The notes: generated from the sequence alone by a model not told the origin. 64,000 nucleotides of DNA from Mercurialis annua (GCF_937616625.2 NC_065576.1:48542128-48606127), one strand, 5' to 3'; numbered from the stretch's first letter, positions 1 through 13,614 are shown. Numbers and translations are program-made.

Positions 1-2491
1 TTTGTAAGTATTACATTGATTAAATACAGAGGGAACATCTACCCTTCATTACAGAGTGTTATTAAGTCATTGCTGACCCTTCTACCTAATGCATATACAT
101 AACAAGATTTACAAGACATCATATACGTACAAATATGAGCCTCACAACGGGTACATCGATTTTACAAGTTCACTGAAGAACCGGAAAACAGTCGGAAAAA
201 AAATGAATGAGGCCATTACATGAAGTAAACCTAATACATATGCCTATATTACATACAAAAAAAGGTTATACACCAAAAATATTACCATCTCTTATTCAAT
301 TTACAGCTCCACAAATACAAGACTTCTCTAAAAATATTCTTGTAGGAGCATTATTTACAGATTCCTAGCTTGTAATTGTGAAGAAAAATAAAATGTGAAA
401 GCCAAAATAGCCAAAGCTTCTTTTCCAAACTTGGCAGATCAAAACCATTATGGATGTAATTCGGTGACGGCAGCTCATCTAACATATCTTGCTCCATGCA
501 ACTAACAATATTAATCATGAAAACAAAGAGTTCCCCATGCCACACCCTGGATTGATGATAAAAAATGGAAAAAAAGAACTTCCATGTCAATAGACATTCA
601 AAAGATTAATTCAAAAATCACATCACCCCACCCCACAGTCAAGCTCAGTCCCTCGATATGTTCGAAAGAGCATAGCAACATACTCGGCTAGAAAAGCAAA
701 CTCCCTAGTTCTCCAATGGGCATTAGACTTCTAAGAGACATGTAATGATCAAATGAAACTTCAAGGAAAAAACAATGCAGGTAAATACTAATTGTGGAAC
801 ATCATACAAAAATAAGAAAACATGTAATTAGAAGAAAGAAAAGAACACAAACAGAATGAAAAAGATGCAATCATATTTTTACAAAGGATAGCAAACAGGA
901 ATGTTAGTTAAAAGCTCACAACTAACTAAATTATTACCAAATAAAGATTAAAAAGATAACTAATGCGACTCTCTAATGACTTGTAGCGTCTCCATCGCAA
1001 CTTAATACACTAAAAAAGACCTTACAAGTAACATACACAAGTTCCACCCATAATTTTAAAAAATAAAACATCAATATAGAATTGTAGACGCAAAAAACAG
1101 CAGAAAGAGTTAGAGAAGAAATGCCCCACATAGTTAAAAATTATTTCGCTAGAGCACAAGGACTACCTACAAGCTTGCAAGTTGCAACTAAACAAAAAAG
1201 TACTAATCTAGGTATGTAACCGATAATTAGTTAAAAAAATAACTCCCACAAATTCAACATGGAATTAAAGATCAATATAAATAGCCCATATTAACACACA
1301 AATTATTGAGACCAACATAAAATACTCCAAGTCACCATCACATTTTATCTCAACCAAAAACTATAGATAAGAGGAAATTAAAAGGCGCACATCAACGATC
1401 ACAGCCAGGTCTTTATAGGACAGAATGCCATGTAGATTGAAACTAACTGAATCCATTTTGCTATTACAGTAACCATAACTATAACCACCAATAGTTGCTG
1501 CACTACCCCAAACAAATCTATAGATTTTTCCTTTTTACCTCTAAAACATATACACAATAAAAAGCCACCCAAAACATCCTCCGGTATATCAAAATGCCAA
1601 CAATCTCCAAAAAATGAACATTCTATTTTTTTTTTATAATTTCAGAACCAACATATCGAGCACAGTTAACACATTAACAGAAGAGAGTTTGATTTTACAT
1701 TGAGCTTATCTAAGTGAAGTGTTATCATGTGGGCAAGGATCTAAAAGTGATTATATACTTATAGGGCCTCTCCACTTATTGCCAATTTGTTTTGAGATGG
1801 AAATTATTAATCTAGATCACTAATCCCACCTGAAGCATCCCCGATAGAAAAGATAAGAACACCAGATAATTGTTCTTCTAAATTCCAAATTTACCTCAAA
1901 TAATAAGGTAAAGCAATCACTCAAAAAATATAGAGCAGACAAACAATCAAGATAACTCTATAATCACGTCATTTAGTCGTCTACTCGGATTGAAGTTTTC
2001 AAACAAGTATTTGAAAATAAAAGAAAAAGGAAATGGACACATGCAGACAAAAACACTAGCCATCATTTAAGGCAATCATATTAAACAAGAAAGTTTTCAA
2101 CATATCAAGTCTCAAGCCCTCAAACATCACATTAAGGATAACTTAAATCCAATGGGATACTCAGATCCAGGGTATTTAAGTCCAACCCCATAAAGACTAT
2201 CCACATTGGTATGCGACTAGGAGATGCTAATATTCTCAAGCACAAGGATAATAAGTTTAATCAAGTTATGTTTTTAGAATGCAGAAAGAAAGCATCAGAT
2301 AGTCTATTTTAAACTTTCCATACAAGTAGAACTTACTTCTTCCCTCAAGATATCACCCTCTGCACTTCAGGTCAATGGAAGCCAGTTCAGATAATATCAC
2401 ATGCGTTGCAACAGTCCAAGAGAAAAAGGCGAAGAGTTGTAATATAAAACACTGAAGTCTCACAGCCATATCAATGAATAGATCAATTGCG
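1..2491. other. Non-coding DNA downstream of the CFIm68-like gene; possible spliced 3' UTR
   Basis: No convincing coding region is seen here. On the minus strand, just after the stop codon of the CFIm68-like gene, the sequence stays open and moderately balanced down to a strong GTAAGT donor-like site at 2336-2331. A pyrimidine-rich acceptor-like site ending in TAG lies at 503-502. Together they suggest a 3'-UTR intron of about 1.8 kb, with a terminal exon below 501. This is inference from splice-site look alone. A 79-codon minus-strand open frame at 351-590 has no family I recognise and may simply be terminal exon sequence. The rest is AT-rich with no repeat structure that I can define. Confidence 0.4.
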
Positions 2492-4426
2492 TCACTCTGA
2501 TGGTAGGCGTCTTCTTTTTCCATAGTCTGCATCCCTTGATCGAGGCCTGTAATCTTCTTCAATCACTGCTCGGGACCTGCTACGAGATCTTGAAGAAGAT
2601 TGCCCTCTATCGCGGTCATCCTCATAGCCAGAGTCACGCTCTCTTTGTCGATGGTCTCTACTTCGCTCTTTATCTTCCCGGTACCTGTGCTCCCTGTGTT
2701 CCCTCTCCGGCCTGTCCCAGTCCTGTTCCCTGTCATCACGCTGCCTCCTATTATCAGAGCTCCCTGCCCAGTCACGCTCAGAAACCCGCTCCTTATCCCT
2801 TGAGGCAGCACTTAATCTAGGTCCTTTTTCATGATTTACCTCTCCATAGCCATGCTCAGAAGCCCCATCATCACCACCGTAACTTGACTCCCTTGTTCTT
2901 CGCCCAGGCTCTTCTGCCCATCCACCCATGCTTGTGTCAGACCACATTCCAGCATTAGGCCCCTCCATTCCAGAAGGACCCATCATTCCCATGCCATTAG
3001 GCGCCATCCCACGGCCAAAGAAAGCTGGGTTTACATGAGGAGCAACACCGTGAAGACCCATGGTATTAACACCTGGAAATGACGGAATCATGCCAGGAAA
3101 ACCAGGGCCTGCAAATCCTCCATAACCAGCTCCTCTACCCATAAATGATGGATCAAATCCAGCTGCCATCATACCCTGTGGAGGCATCATAGCACCAGCA
3201 GGCCCACCAAAATGAGGACCTGCAAGACCTTGTCCATAGCCACCACCATTAGCACCACCTCCCACTCCACCAGCACCACCAACAATGTTCATAGCACCCA
3301 TAGCTCCTCTTCCACCAGTCCGTCCTCCACCCCCAGGACCTCTATTAAGGATACCCTGGCCACCTCGTCCCCACCCACCTCGTCCAAAGTTCCGTCCTCC
3401 ATCTCCACCTTGATAATTTACATTACCACCTCTTCCTGCACCATCGTTCATAGGCCTTCTTCCCTGATTATGTGACTGCTGCTGACCCTGATTTTTGTTC
3501 ATGTAAGAATTACTCATCTGCTTTAATGTCTGTGGAGAAGCAAAGGCAACAAGGCAAGGCCGACCATTAAAAAGATGCCCATTCATTCCCTCTTTACATG
3601 CAGCACCAGCAGCTGCATCATAAAATTCAACTTGGCAATAGCCTTTAGATTTACCACTAGCTTTTTCATCAAAGAACTTTATCTCTTTAACCCTTCCATA
3701 TTGAGATAAAACATTCTCAAGCTCTGCATCAGTTGTCCACCAATGTAGTTCTCCAACAAACACCGTAGTTGAACCATTCTCTACAGCAGGCCTAATCTGA
3801 TTTTCATTTGCTACCAATCGATTGGCATCCATATTCATATTCAACTGATTAGCCGGCAATTGTTGCATGGCTCGAGGACCACCGGTATTAGGCACAGGCG
3901 TGGGCTCATTAGCAATTCTTCTATTCATATCAGAACCATCTGGTGCTGACGTCGATCCTTGCAACCCCATGTTTCTAGTTTGAGAATCATTAACCACGTC
4001 CATAACTCTCGCTTTTTGCGCAACAGAAGACCCATCCGGGTATCCAACAGATCCCAGTTCCTGCCCCTTAACACCAACAGGAACCACCTTCTGGTCCGGA
4101 AAATGCGTCCCGGTCGGATAACTCGGTTCAACTGCAACACCAGGAATGTTCAATCCTTGCGAGCCACCAGGTTCGCCTCTCGACTCATTAACATTCTGAG
4201 CCTGAAATCCTCCATTACTCGCACTAGCGCGAGCCGGCGGAACCTCGGTCCGCTGCATCTGAAGAAAATTCTCCCCAACATTAACATCATTATAAAGATC
4301 ATCATACTCGTCGTCTTCGCCCATCTCTTCCTCTGCAAGTGCAGGTATGGCCCCACTTCCCTGATATTGCAGCTTCTGAGATCCTCCATACTCCTCATCT
4401 TCAAAATCTATTTGCTCCTCAGCCAT
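2492..4426 (-). CDS. CFIM68: CFIm68/CPSF6-like RNA-binding protein (mRNA cleavage factor I, large subunit)
   Basis: The product is a nuclear RNA-binding protein of 644 residues, similar to the large subunit of cleavage factor I. That complex partners the CFIm25 subunit on UGUA elements and guides poly(A)-site choice. The N-terminus is acidic (residues about 1-60). A single RRM lies at about 218-295; it begins TTVFVGELHWWTTD and carries the RNP1-like stretch KGYCQVEF. The WWTT motif is typical of CPSF6/CFIm68. A Gly/Met/Pro-rich region follows (about 310-490), then a charged RS/RE/RD-rich tail ending in KRRRLPSE. The coding region has no intron. I start at the ATG at 4426; an open frame extends seven codons further upstream, but it begins at TTG and crosses a likely splice acceptor at 4432. 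Family assignment is strong; the exact paralogue is not determined. Confidence 0.9.
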   Translation of the reverse strand: MAEEQIDFEDEEYGGSQKLQYQGSGAIPALAEEEMGEDDEYDDLYNDVNVGENFLQMQRTEVPPARASASNGGFQAQNVNESRGEPGGSQGLNIPGVAVEPSYPTGTHFPDQKVVPVGVKGQELGSVGYPDGSSVAQKARVMDVVNDSQTRNMGLQGSTSAPDGSDMNRRIANEPTPVPNTGGPRAMQQLPANQLNMNMDANRLVANENQIRPAVENGSTTVFVGELHWWTTDAELENVLSQYGRVKEIKFFDEKASGKSKGYCQVEFYDAAAGAACKEGMNGHLFNGRPCLVAFASPQTLKQMSNSYMNKNQGQQQSHNQGRRPMNDGAGRGGNVNYQGGDGGRNFGRGGWGRGGQGILNRGPGGGGRTGGRGAMGAMNIVGGAGGVGGGANGGGYGQGLAGPHFGGPAGAMMPPQGMMAAGFDPSFMGRGAGYGGFAGPGFPGMIPSFPGVNTMGLHGVAPHVNPAFFGRGMAPNGMGMMGPSGMEGPNAGMWSDTSMGGWAEEPGRRTRESSYGGDDGASEHGYGEVNHEKGPRLSAASRDKERVSERDWAGSSDNRRQRDDREQDWDRPEREHREHRYREDKERSRDHRQRERDSGYEDDRDRGQSSSRSRSRSRAVIEEDYRPRSRDADYGKRRRLPSE

Positions 4427-4880
4427 TGGATCTGTTGAAGCTGACAATTACATACCAAAACAAATTCTCAATCTCCAATCAATAACAAAATTGATCTAAA
4501 CAATCACCAAACCCTAGATCCACAAAAGCTTAGAAAAAAAAGTAAAAATCATAAAATTACAACAGCAAAAAATCAGTCAATATTCGCATTAAAATAAGAT
4601 AACATTAAAAACCCAATTAGGGGAATCTATAAATTAAACATTGAGTACAACCAATCATACAAAATTAAATTATCAAACAAAAAAAAATCATACAAAAAAA
4701 AGATAAAAAAAATACAAAATCTGGAGCTTAGAAAAAGCTCAAAAAATTACAATTACAGATTTGATAAGGAAGATAGAAACAGAGGCGTCCGCTTACTCTT
4801 CTCTTCTTATCGGTCTTGTTGCTGTTCTTGTTCTTCTCAGCCGCCGGGGAAAGACCGAGCAGATAAACGTTTAATTTTTT
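4427..4880 (-). promoter_or_regulatory. 5' leader of the CFIm68-like gene with a leader intron
   Basis: On the minus strand a GTAAGC donor lies at 4796-4791. An acceptor ending CAACAG lies at 4437-4432, five bases before the start ATG. The stretch between them (about 365 bp) is very AT/T-rich on the sense strand, as plant introns are. The upstream exon (about 4797-4870) contains CTTCTTCTC-type sequence. This predicts a 5'-UTR intron, a common expression-enhancing arrangement in plants; the role is inferred. Confidence 0.6.
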
Positions 4881-6645
4881 ATTTTTAAAGCTCTCTTTTT
4901 TTTACACTTGTTTTTTTTTATCTTATTTGGGTGTTTTTTTTCTTTGAAAAAAGTTTATCGAAGGTGTATTTTGAACGGAGATAGTATAAAGTTTATTGAA
5001 GAATTGAGAAATAAAAATAGTGCAGCGTGTGATATGTTTAGTATATGGCCACTTAATTTTCATGATTTTTTTTTTAGAATAAATTTCATGATCTCTAATC
5101 ATTATTCTTATGTGACAAAAAAATTCTTTTGCTATGTTGTATTTTTTTTTATAATTTAAATTAAACAAATCTAAATAATGTTTTGAGCGATTGGCCTTTA
5201 CAAATTTGATACTAGTCTTATTTACTAGTATTTTATAGAAGTTAAATTTAAAAATTATTACTAATATTATGAGGGATTATTTGCGAAATACCTATTTTTA
5301 AAAAGTATTTACATTATTTTTCACCATTTTTTTCTTATTTTCTACGCTATCTATTTTTATAATTTATTTATAAAAGTATTTACTATATATAGTAGATTTA
5401 TTTCATTTTATGTTAAATTTCTACATAAATACTTTTCTCTCTCTCTCTCTCTCAAAAAGTTCTCTTTTCTTTTAATCTTCTTTTTTTCTTCTTTTTCTTT
5501 TAATTTCCAGTATTTCTTTTTCGGTTATTTTTCCGTTCGTCTTTTCCGTTCGTCTACTTCCGATGAATTCCGGTTGTTTTTCCGTTCGTCTGTTCCGTTC
5601 GCGCTAGTCCGTTCGTCTCTTCCGTTCGCGCTATGGATTTCTCGACATCGTTTTTAGATTTGTGTAATTTTTTATGTTTTTTGTGATGTTTTAAACATTT
5701 TGTAAAATAAATTATTATAGATCTATAATTCTTTTGTTTATAAAATTGTTCTATTATCCATATGATTATTTTGTCTTTCTCTTATTCATAGATTTGTTTA
5801 TTGCTACTGATTTTGTAAAAAAAAAAACAAATTGATTTATGGTGTATTTGTAGTGATTTTATAATATATTTACGCTTGTGTATTTATAGTGTATTTCTGG
5901 TGTTTTTCGAGATATCTATGTTTTTTATGTATTTTTGCCCCTTTTTTTAGTATATCTATGGTGTATTTGCAGTATTTTTATGGTATAGACCACAAAAATA
6001 TTACAAAAATGTCATAAATACACTATATATACACTATAAAAACACTATATGTATAAACTATAAAAATACAGTAAAAAATAAAAAAAATTCAGGAAAGAAA
6101 TCTATAAAAAAAGAATAAATTATTAAAAATTGAAGGGTTGTGCATCGGTCGGTTCGGTCGAGTGAACCATAAAAACCAAAAACCGAAATTGGGTGAAAAC
6201 CGAAAAAAGGTATTTGTGAAATTAAAAAAAATGTATTTTTCGTAAATAAAAAAAGTCAGGAAAGAAAAGTCAAAAACTGAGATGTAAAAGTGTAAATAAG
6301 TTACCGAAACATGTATTTTAGGAAATTACCGCACATTATTATTATTAACTGTTATTATCTTGGAACAATTTACAGGATTATTTACATAAATAATAATGGT
6401 TAGTTTGTAGGTAATGTTATTCCCTTTTTTCCGCATTAAAAAATTATTTTAATTATATATTTAAAAAATTTATTGTTTAGTTAAAAGAATAGTAATATTT
6501 TATTAAATATGTGACTAATTAATTATTTAACATGTTTTATTAAAGTAGGCAACTGATAGTTGAAATATATATAAATTTATTTTTGATTTTAAAATTATCA
6601 AACATTAAAATCACTTAATTACTATGGTTTTCTAAATAGCAACTG
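4881..6645. other. AT-rich intergenic DNA with TC repeat and TTCCGTTCG cluster
   Basis: No gene is seen. A (TC)n tract lies at about 5436-5453. From about 5520 to 5634 the word TTCCGTTCG/TCCGTTCGTC recurs at least six times, which is unusual in this AT-rich setting. Stretches near 5280-5400 and 6180-6320 share related words about 'aaataccta/taggtatt' in opposite orientation, suggesting the remains of an old transposon. I could not define clean ends or a target-site duplication. Confidence 0.4.
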
Positions 6646-6657
6646 AAACTATTAGTT

Positions 6658-7653
6658 TTTTTTTAAGCTAAAAAATCTCATTATATTAAATCAAAAGCAA
6701 TGACATTTGTAAGAAATTCAGGATAACTGGAAAACCAATCCTGATGGCCTGACAAGAAGCTGGCATAACGCGCTAACAAATGCGCAGTTTGATTCGCAGA
6801 TCGCCTTACGAAAAAAATAGATAAATTACTACACTATTTCTCTAGTTCGATACAATCCTCTATAATAATATCTGACAAAATGCGTTTTGGATTCTTAATG
6901 TCCAAAATGACTTCAAGAGCATCGGACTCTACAACAACATGCTGCCACCCTTTTACCCAACTCAGCGCTTCTCAAATTGCCAAAGCTTCGGCTAACCGAG
7001 AAGAAACAACACCTCGAAGATTAATGGATCGAAATTGAATAAATCTGCCCGAACTATCTCTCATGATCAAACCAGCACCCATCGACCTACTCTCACTAAA
7101 ACACGCAGCATCAACGTTAAGTTTCAAGTTACCATCCGCCGGAGCACACCATTTGGCCGAGCCATCCTCCTTCAGCAGACTTACTTCACGCAAATCGCCC
7201 CGCCCGAAGTTAGCCAGATTCCATGCCGCTAGCTGATGCCCAGCATTATTTAAGACCGCAGCAACAGTCAGCGATTTATTCGCCCAGACCAACTCATTCC
7301 TATTCCTCCAAAGACCCCAACAAAGCATCCACGCCATGCAAGCTTCTTCCTCTGATAACACCTCAAGCCATCTAAGAACCCATTCAAACACACTATCACC
7401 TACTCCCAGCTGAACCCGAAGCAACGAGGCCTGCCATACCTCTGTCGCAAAACTGCAGTCCCTCAGAACATGGAGGGCACATTCAGGAGCAGCTGCACAA
7501 CTTCTACAGTTATCATAGACGAAGACTTTCCTTCTAGCAAGTGCATCCGCCGTTGGCAAGTAACCCGACGTAGCTCTCCACAAGAAATTTCTAATGTGAC
7601 GCGGAACTTTCAAACGCCAAACTTTACCCCAAATCTTATCATTCCCAAAACTC
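6658..7653 (-). mobile_element. 5'-truncated LINE (L1 type), 3' end with RT zinc-binding and RNase H domains
   Basis: This is the 3' end of a non-LTR retrotransposon on the minus strand. The frame from about 7650 to 6972 encodes a reverse-transcriptase-associated zinc-binding domain (about 7640-7430; IWGKVWRLKVPRHIRNFLWR, then a C-x2-C and H-x4-C pattern). An RNase H-like domain follows (LKLNVDAACF onward, from about 7140). The frame is broken by TGA at 6974-6972 and again by TAG near 6830; RNase H sequence continues after both. The element ends in an A-run, read as T-run at 6655-6664. It is flanked by the 12-bp direct repeat AAACTATTAGTT at 6646-6657 and 7654-7665, a target-site duplication. 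The truncated start and A tail are what target-primed reverse transcription leaves. Confidence 0.88.
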
Positions 7654-7665
7654 AAACTATTAGTT

Positions 7666-8825
7666 AATATAGTTAATTTTGTTGACAAAAGAGCCTCTCT
7701 TTTTTTCCGATAATAATCATTACATTACCAGTGCGAAATTATTTGAGTCTCCTTAGGGAGTTCAATTTAATTTGAATGCATAACCACATTATCATCTGTT
7801 ATCATTTCAATATATAGTATTGGTCCTTCCATTTAGGTGTAATATTTATTTAATTTTTTTTAATGTATTGTAGTTTTAATATTTAAATTACATTTACTAA
7901 TAAAAATATTTTAAATAAAATATATATTTTAGATTAAATTGTTAAAAATATGATGGCTATACAATGCAAATTTAGGCTAAATTGGATATGTTAAAAATTA
8001 ATAGTATAAATTAATATAATTAAAAAAAGATTATCTAAAATATTGATTTGTGTGAATTGTGTAAACTTATTCTTGATAAAAACTAAAATAGGTTCTCTCA
8101 AAAAAAAAAAAAAACTAAAATAGGTCGTGTAATACATGCGAGTTGGAATGAGGAAAAGTGTATTTCTCGTATTATAGATATGGGTTGAGATAGTCTTAGC
8201 ACATTAATAACTAAAAAATTAAAAATTAAAACACTAGATATAATTATAAAATCTAGAAAAAACTCCGAAAAGAAAATGCACAGATGTTATAAATTTTCCG
8301 TCTATGTTAAGGACATTAGTAAATAAAGGGAAATGATAAAACAGGCAATCCATATTCCATATAATACCCAGAAGAAAAAAACAGAGTGAAAAAGTAAACA
8401 AAATTTATAATTCCAATTAGTGGTACCATATAATTTTACTAATTATACAAACGAATGAATATATTTGGTGCTATCCACAAAGAGAAAGATAAAGAAAAAT
8501 GTAGTCATAATCTAACTGAGCTGAAACCTAAAAACCAGCTCAAACTGAGTTTTGCCTAAATCACAGTTCCTAATAGTGACATGATCATCTGCACATATAG
8601 AGTTTAAGAGACTGCAGGTAATCAATGAATGAATCAATACCAGGGAATGCATCTTCTCTGTTCCACTCTTGGTCAACATTACATATCCGACACAGCCTCT
8701 TGCAACCGATGAATACGGATGAGCGCGTAAAGATGGCTCAAGGAACGCGAAGAATTGATGCAAAAATGATTGTCATTGAGCTGTGCTAACTGAAAATGCC
8801 TGCTCAATCATCTCCAAATTTCGAT
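7666..8825. other. Intergenic DNA and 3' UTR of ARP3
   Basis: 7666-8480 is AT-rich without an open frame I can support; it has a short A-run at about 8098-8115. From roughly 8500 to 8825 the base composition becomes more even. This is likely the 3' UTR of the ARP3 gene, which reads leftward and stops at 8826. Confidence 0.45.
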
Positions 8826-11800
8826 CTAATACATTCCCTTGAAAACAGGATTTGTACGACAAATGCTGGCTCCGTATTCCTCGTATTCTGCTTTTGTATG
8901 GCAAGCCTGAACATGGAAGCATACAATAATTTCAATTCTACTGCCTGACTATTTAAACAGGATGGAAGCTTAAATCGTTTACGGCAACAATAAAAACAGA
9001 ACAAAGCAAACCAACCACGAAAACGAGGAAATAAAACATGTTTCACCAGCTCTGTTATCTTCACTATCAAAATCACATAATTTAATACTTAATTCAACAG
9101 CAAATATGAATTCCAAATCCATCCCGACATAGCAGCTTTAGAAGCCATTAGGTTCTAAAACCAAAGAACCTTAATCAAGAAAATGCAAAATATTATGCCT
9201 TTCTGGAATAAGAAAGAATACAGCCAAGAAAGATGACCACAGCACTATAAGTACTAAATAGGCCCATCTAAAGCAGCACGCAACTGATGTTCTTTTTCAT
9301 TCTCAACTAGTCCAGCAGCAAAAGCACCTACAATTGGTCAATTTATCTTTTCTTGCAAAATAAAATCAAGAAATGCTCCTATAAAAAAATAAAGAGTTAA
9401 TTTTCAAATGCAAAATTCAAACCACAAAAGTTTCTTCTACTCCTAGGCATACATCAAAGAGCCCTATCCGAAAGATACTCAGTAGATAAATAGATGACAA
9501 AATAATCAACAAAGCAAAACGAGGGAATCGAGTGGCTCATGTTCTTGCAGAATCTTATGGAATATATGCAGTAGAAATTAATATGTCCAATAGGGCATAG
9601 AAATTCTTACCGCAAAAAATTCAGGTGTTGATGCAAGTACTGAACCTCCGAACCAAACAGCATATCTTTGAATAGGATGGCTGACTACATTTACTTCCAC
9701 GGGTTGTGCCTGGAAACTCAGAAAATAGAAATGATCAGACTCCTTGCATTGTTTAAAACCAGCTAGTCAGAAATGAAAATGAAAAAAATTGTATAAAATT
9801 CGAAATGCTTACTTTTATCTCGCCATTTAGTCTAGCTTCAGAAGCAAGAACTCGAGCATCCACAATTTTCTTTAGATCACGTTGCAACCTTCTACCAAAG
9901 TCCTTGAACATGGTTGAACCCCCAGATAACACAATATTCTGAAGAAGAAAATATAAAATTAACAGCAATTAAAAAAGAAGACGAGAAAACCGAATATAGC
10001 AACATCTGAATGGGTGTCAAGTGTCAACTGATCAATAAGTGGTAGTCTGTGGAAAAAGAAAATTAAAGACTCTGGTCCTAAGTATTTAAAGTGGTCAGAA
10101 CATCAGCCAAACAGAAGTACGGAAAGAACTGGGAAAAGGAGACAGATCCATAACATCCAGAATTTTGAAAAGATATATGTTTTCATTAAGGAATTTTCAG
10201 AGTGTTTCAGATGTTTGGGATACAAATTCACTGCTCATATAATATATTTCGTTTCAGGGACACCATTTGCTTCTTAACATATATGAACTTCACCTTATAT
10301 AAAGCCCTCCTTGTATCAATTGGTGCAGACTGAATGCACTTGTCTATCACAGATGGTAAAGGAGTGGTGAAATCGTTACTATAAATCTCAGGATTAAAGA
10401 AAACCTGGAAAGCAAGTTAACAAAACATCAGAACATTCTACAGAACAATTTAGACAAAGAAGAAAGCAACCAGCAAAGTTCACTGGTTTTTAATCAATGT
10501 TTGATTTACACTATAGAGGTGTCTTCACATGCAACACTACTGTCAATCGCCTTCCTCTATTTGTAGTTGTAAGTTGTAAAAGAGAATAAGGTCCAAAATT
10601 TAACTAGTAGAAAAGATATATGTAAAGTAACATTTGATTTTACATGCATTACCATGTTATTCGGTAAAGGAAATTTTGATCCTACTAAAACAATGATTTC
10701 AAGCTTAAGAGAAAGCTATTAGAAGTAGAACTACAGTATAAAAAGTAACTGGCAAAATGGACATTACTAGGAAAAATAATGGTGGACAGGAAAAAACTAT
10801 AGGTTCGTTTTCTGTCCAGGAATTAAATGTACAGCTTCATGTGGAAACTTCTCATAAAGCCATTAGTTGATATAGTTAGTTCACAAAACATACCAGGCAT
10901 TGCTCAAGGAAACAAACAACATTGTATTGGCATCGGCCGGCCATCTATTACTAATCAACAAAATTACAAGATAAATACGCGAAGTCATTTAATAAAATTT
11001 AAGGCCACTACAATAAGAAAAGGTCTGAAAAAAAACTGATAGAACAAACCTCAGGACCAAGAAAACGTTCATAGCCGATATCACAGGAGTATGGAGCCCC
11101 TGTTTTAGGTTTAATACCTCTCCAATGCTTAATGTACTTGGCTGGTTCTTTATCATGCTTGTTGAACTCCTGGAGCAGTTGGAATTCACAGTTATATTTT
11201 TCACCTTAATCATTAAAATAATCTGCAAAAATAGTGTATCACAAAACTATGATTCTCAAAATAAAAAGGGAGGCAAAAATCACCTTAACAATGTCAGAAC
11301 AAGTGTAGCAATGCATTTCCTTCACTTTTCGTGCTACATCAAATGAATCTTCTGGTGGTACATTCTCTCCTCTTTCCTAGAAGAAACAATTTCAACAGGA
11401 ACTAGATATTATTATACAAGCTGCAACTATTCTACACTACAAGTTTACACAGTTATAAGCGTTATTTTGGAAGATGCTTATTAACTTCCGTAAGGGTATT
11501 TTTTTAAGCTTTTAAAAGCAAAATAACCAATTCCAGCACACAATCAGTGCCTCCCGACATCGACTATATGGTCTTTTCAATTGGTAAAAGACAAGTTCCA
11601 AGCTAAGAACTTATAACTTTGCAATTTGCATATGTAAATGTTTCTCAATAAAAATTCAAGTCAATAACTAAGTTGTGGTCTCCATACCATCACGCATAAA
11701 AGATATGAAACCCGACAATGAGCTGATAAGAAAATGAGTCTAAAGTGAGCAAAATTGGACAATATACCCGCATGAGCTGCTGAATAAAGAGAGTCACATC

Positions 11801-13403
11801 TTTTCCAGCTATAGGAATCGACTTAATGCTGCTCCCAATAACATAACCATCAGCAACAGGTACAACATGAGTAGACCCATCTCCAACATCCACCACAACC
11901 CCTGTCATCTCACACTGAAGATACTTAAATGTTAATCTCAAAAGAATGGATAATTCTGCTGATTACTACAAACATGATATATGTACTTGTATTTGAGTTA
12001 AACAGTAACACCATAAAAATGAAAAAGGAACCAAGGATAACTTTTTATTAAACCAATATTCAACAAATCAGCATCCTTCATAAAATCATAGTGCTATTAA
12101 GCCAATAATACTGTATCCACTGCCTTCATGGACTAAGTCTAAGTCTAAGAGTCAAGGATCATTATAGTTAAATTAGAATTAAGCTTAATCATGTTCTTGT
12201 CTTGGCATAATAACTCTACTATGAATCCCATGGCATAATAAATATCTACGTCTTCAAAACAGACATAATCACAGACCTTCATGCAATCCTGTCATACTCC
12301 TGAACCATAATGTTCAACAGGCTAAATACTCAGGCATCAGCCCTTTAAACTAAAAATGCCAGAAAATAAGTTGATGCAATTGCACATTTTTATCTGTCCG
12401 ATCAGCATGCTTAAATGCTAGATTTTAAAAAATATAAACATGACCTTTGGTATTAATTAACTTAGGTCAGCTTATAAAGAAGCGAAGAGTTGTCCACAAA
12501 CTGTTAGTGAAAACACTCTAGGGAGTAGAGCAACTCTTTACAACTACTTTAAATACCAAATGTCTAACATAAACAGATGCAATCATCAGTTCTAACTTCT
12601 ACGTCCAAATTGAGTTATAAAGCTTTATATTCAACAAGTAACATAATTCCCAAAACTTGTGGGGAAGCCAGTCGAATACACAATAACACAATATTCAATT
12701 CCACACTCTAGTAGGAAATACATGATTAAAATCAAGGAATCCGCAATATCCTTAAAAACAAACCTTGGAAGTTGTGTACCCAGCAGCCAAAGCAAGCACG
12801 GAATTCACGGCAATATAAAGCCCAGGAACATTAAAGGTCTCAAACATAATCTCACCGGTATATTCGCGACTTTCAGGTGCAGTAAGCGGGCTCTCCGTCA
12901 AAAGAAAGTAATGATCCTCCGGATCACATCTCAAATAATTAAATATACACTGTTGCCAATACCTTTCCATTGCATCCCAATTATCAACCTGACCATGTTT
13001 AATCGGATAGCTAAGATTATAAGTATTACTAGACCTCGATTTAGAAATCGCATCATCTCCGATAAAGAAATCGAGATCAGCCATAACCCCCGCATTATGC
13101 TGCGATAACCAATTCGCTTTCGAAGTCGTTCTCGATTGATTTAGAAAAGATTCATTTACAGCTACTACAGTCGGTAAAATAAAACACGGCTCTACATTTC
13201 CAGCAAACCCCATTTTAGTATACCTGCAAAACAACAATAAACCCAATCAAAAACCAAAGAATAAACAAAATTATTCGGTGGGGAATTTCGTCGAACACCT
13301 AGAGTGCAACTAAAATTTCTGTGAGTTAAGAAACAAAACAGCAGAAATTAAATTACCCAGTTCCATTATCAATAACGACGGCAGGTCGGGAGGTGGGGTC
13401 CAT
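8826..13403 (-). CDS. ARP3: Actin-related protein 3 (ARP3), nine exons
   Basis: ARP3 is one of the two actin-like subunits of the ARP2/3 complex that nucleates branched actin; in plants it shapes trichomes and pavement cells. Nine exons splice cleanly: 13403-13357, 13223-12764, 11914-11768, 11376-11284, 11169-11050, 10404-10294, 9938-9813, 9709-9611 and 8906-8826. All borders are GT-AG and every phase matches. The sum is 427 residues, the usual length for plant ARP3. The N-terminus [20 protein letters not shown] holds the actin nucleotide-binding phosphate-1 loop ([13 protein letters not shown]). The second loop is [14 protein letters not shown], and the adenosine-site segment is [20 protein letters not shown]. 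The ARP3-specific end is [12 protein letters not shown]. No stop or frameshift is seen. The first exon is short, with the ATG at 13403 in good context. Confidence 0.96.
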
Positions 13404-13567
13404 GGAAACGGCGTAAAAAACAGAAGCGGGGTTGTGATGTATAAAAAAAGAGAGGGTTTATCATGGTCTAAAAAAGAAGTGAATTGGCGAGGAAAATAAT
13501 AAACTTGGATCGCAAGTGACAGCCACCGCTCACCGGTAATTGAAACGTCAGCTTCAAGTTGTTGTTG

Positions 13568-13614
13568 ATGGCGGCGGCGGTGTTGGTGGCGGCGGTGGAG
13601 GTGGAGGTGGTGGT
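13568..13614. repeat. GGC/GGT triplet-rich tract upstream of ARP3
   Basis: An imperfect run of GGC, GGT and GGA triplets lies about 165-210 bp upstream of the ARP3 start codon. It stands out in an AT-rich region. It may lie in the 5' UTR or promoter of ARP3, where it would read as a CCN run on the sense strand. Confidence 0.7.
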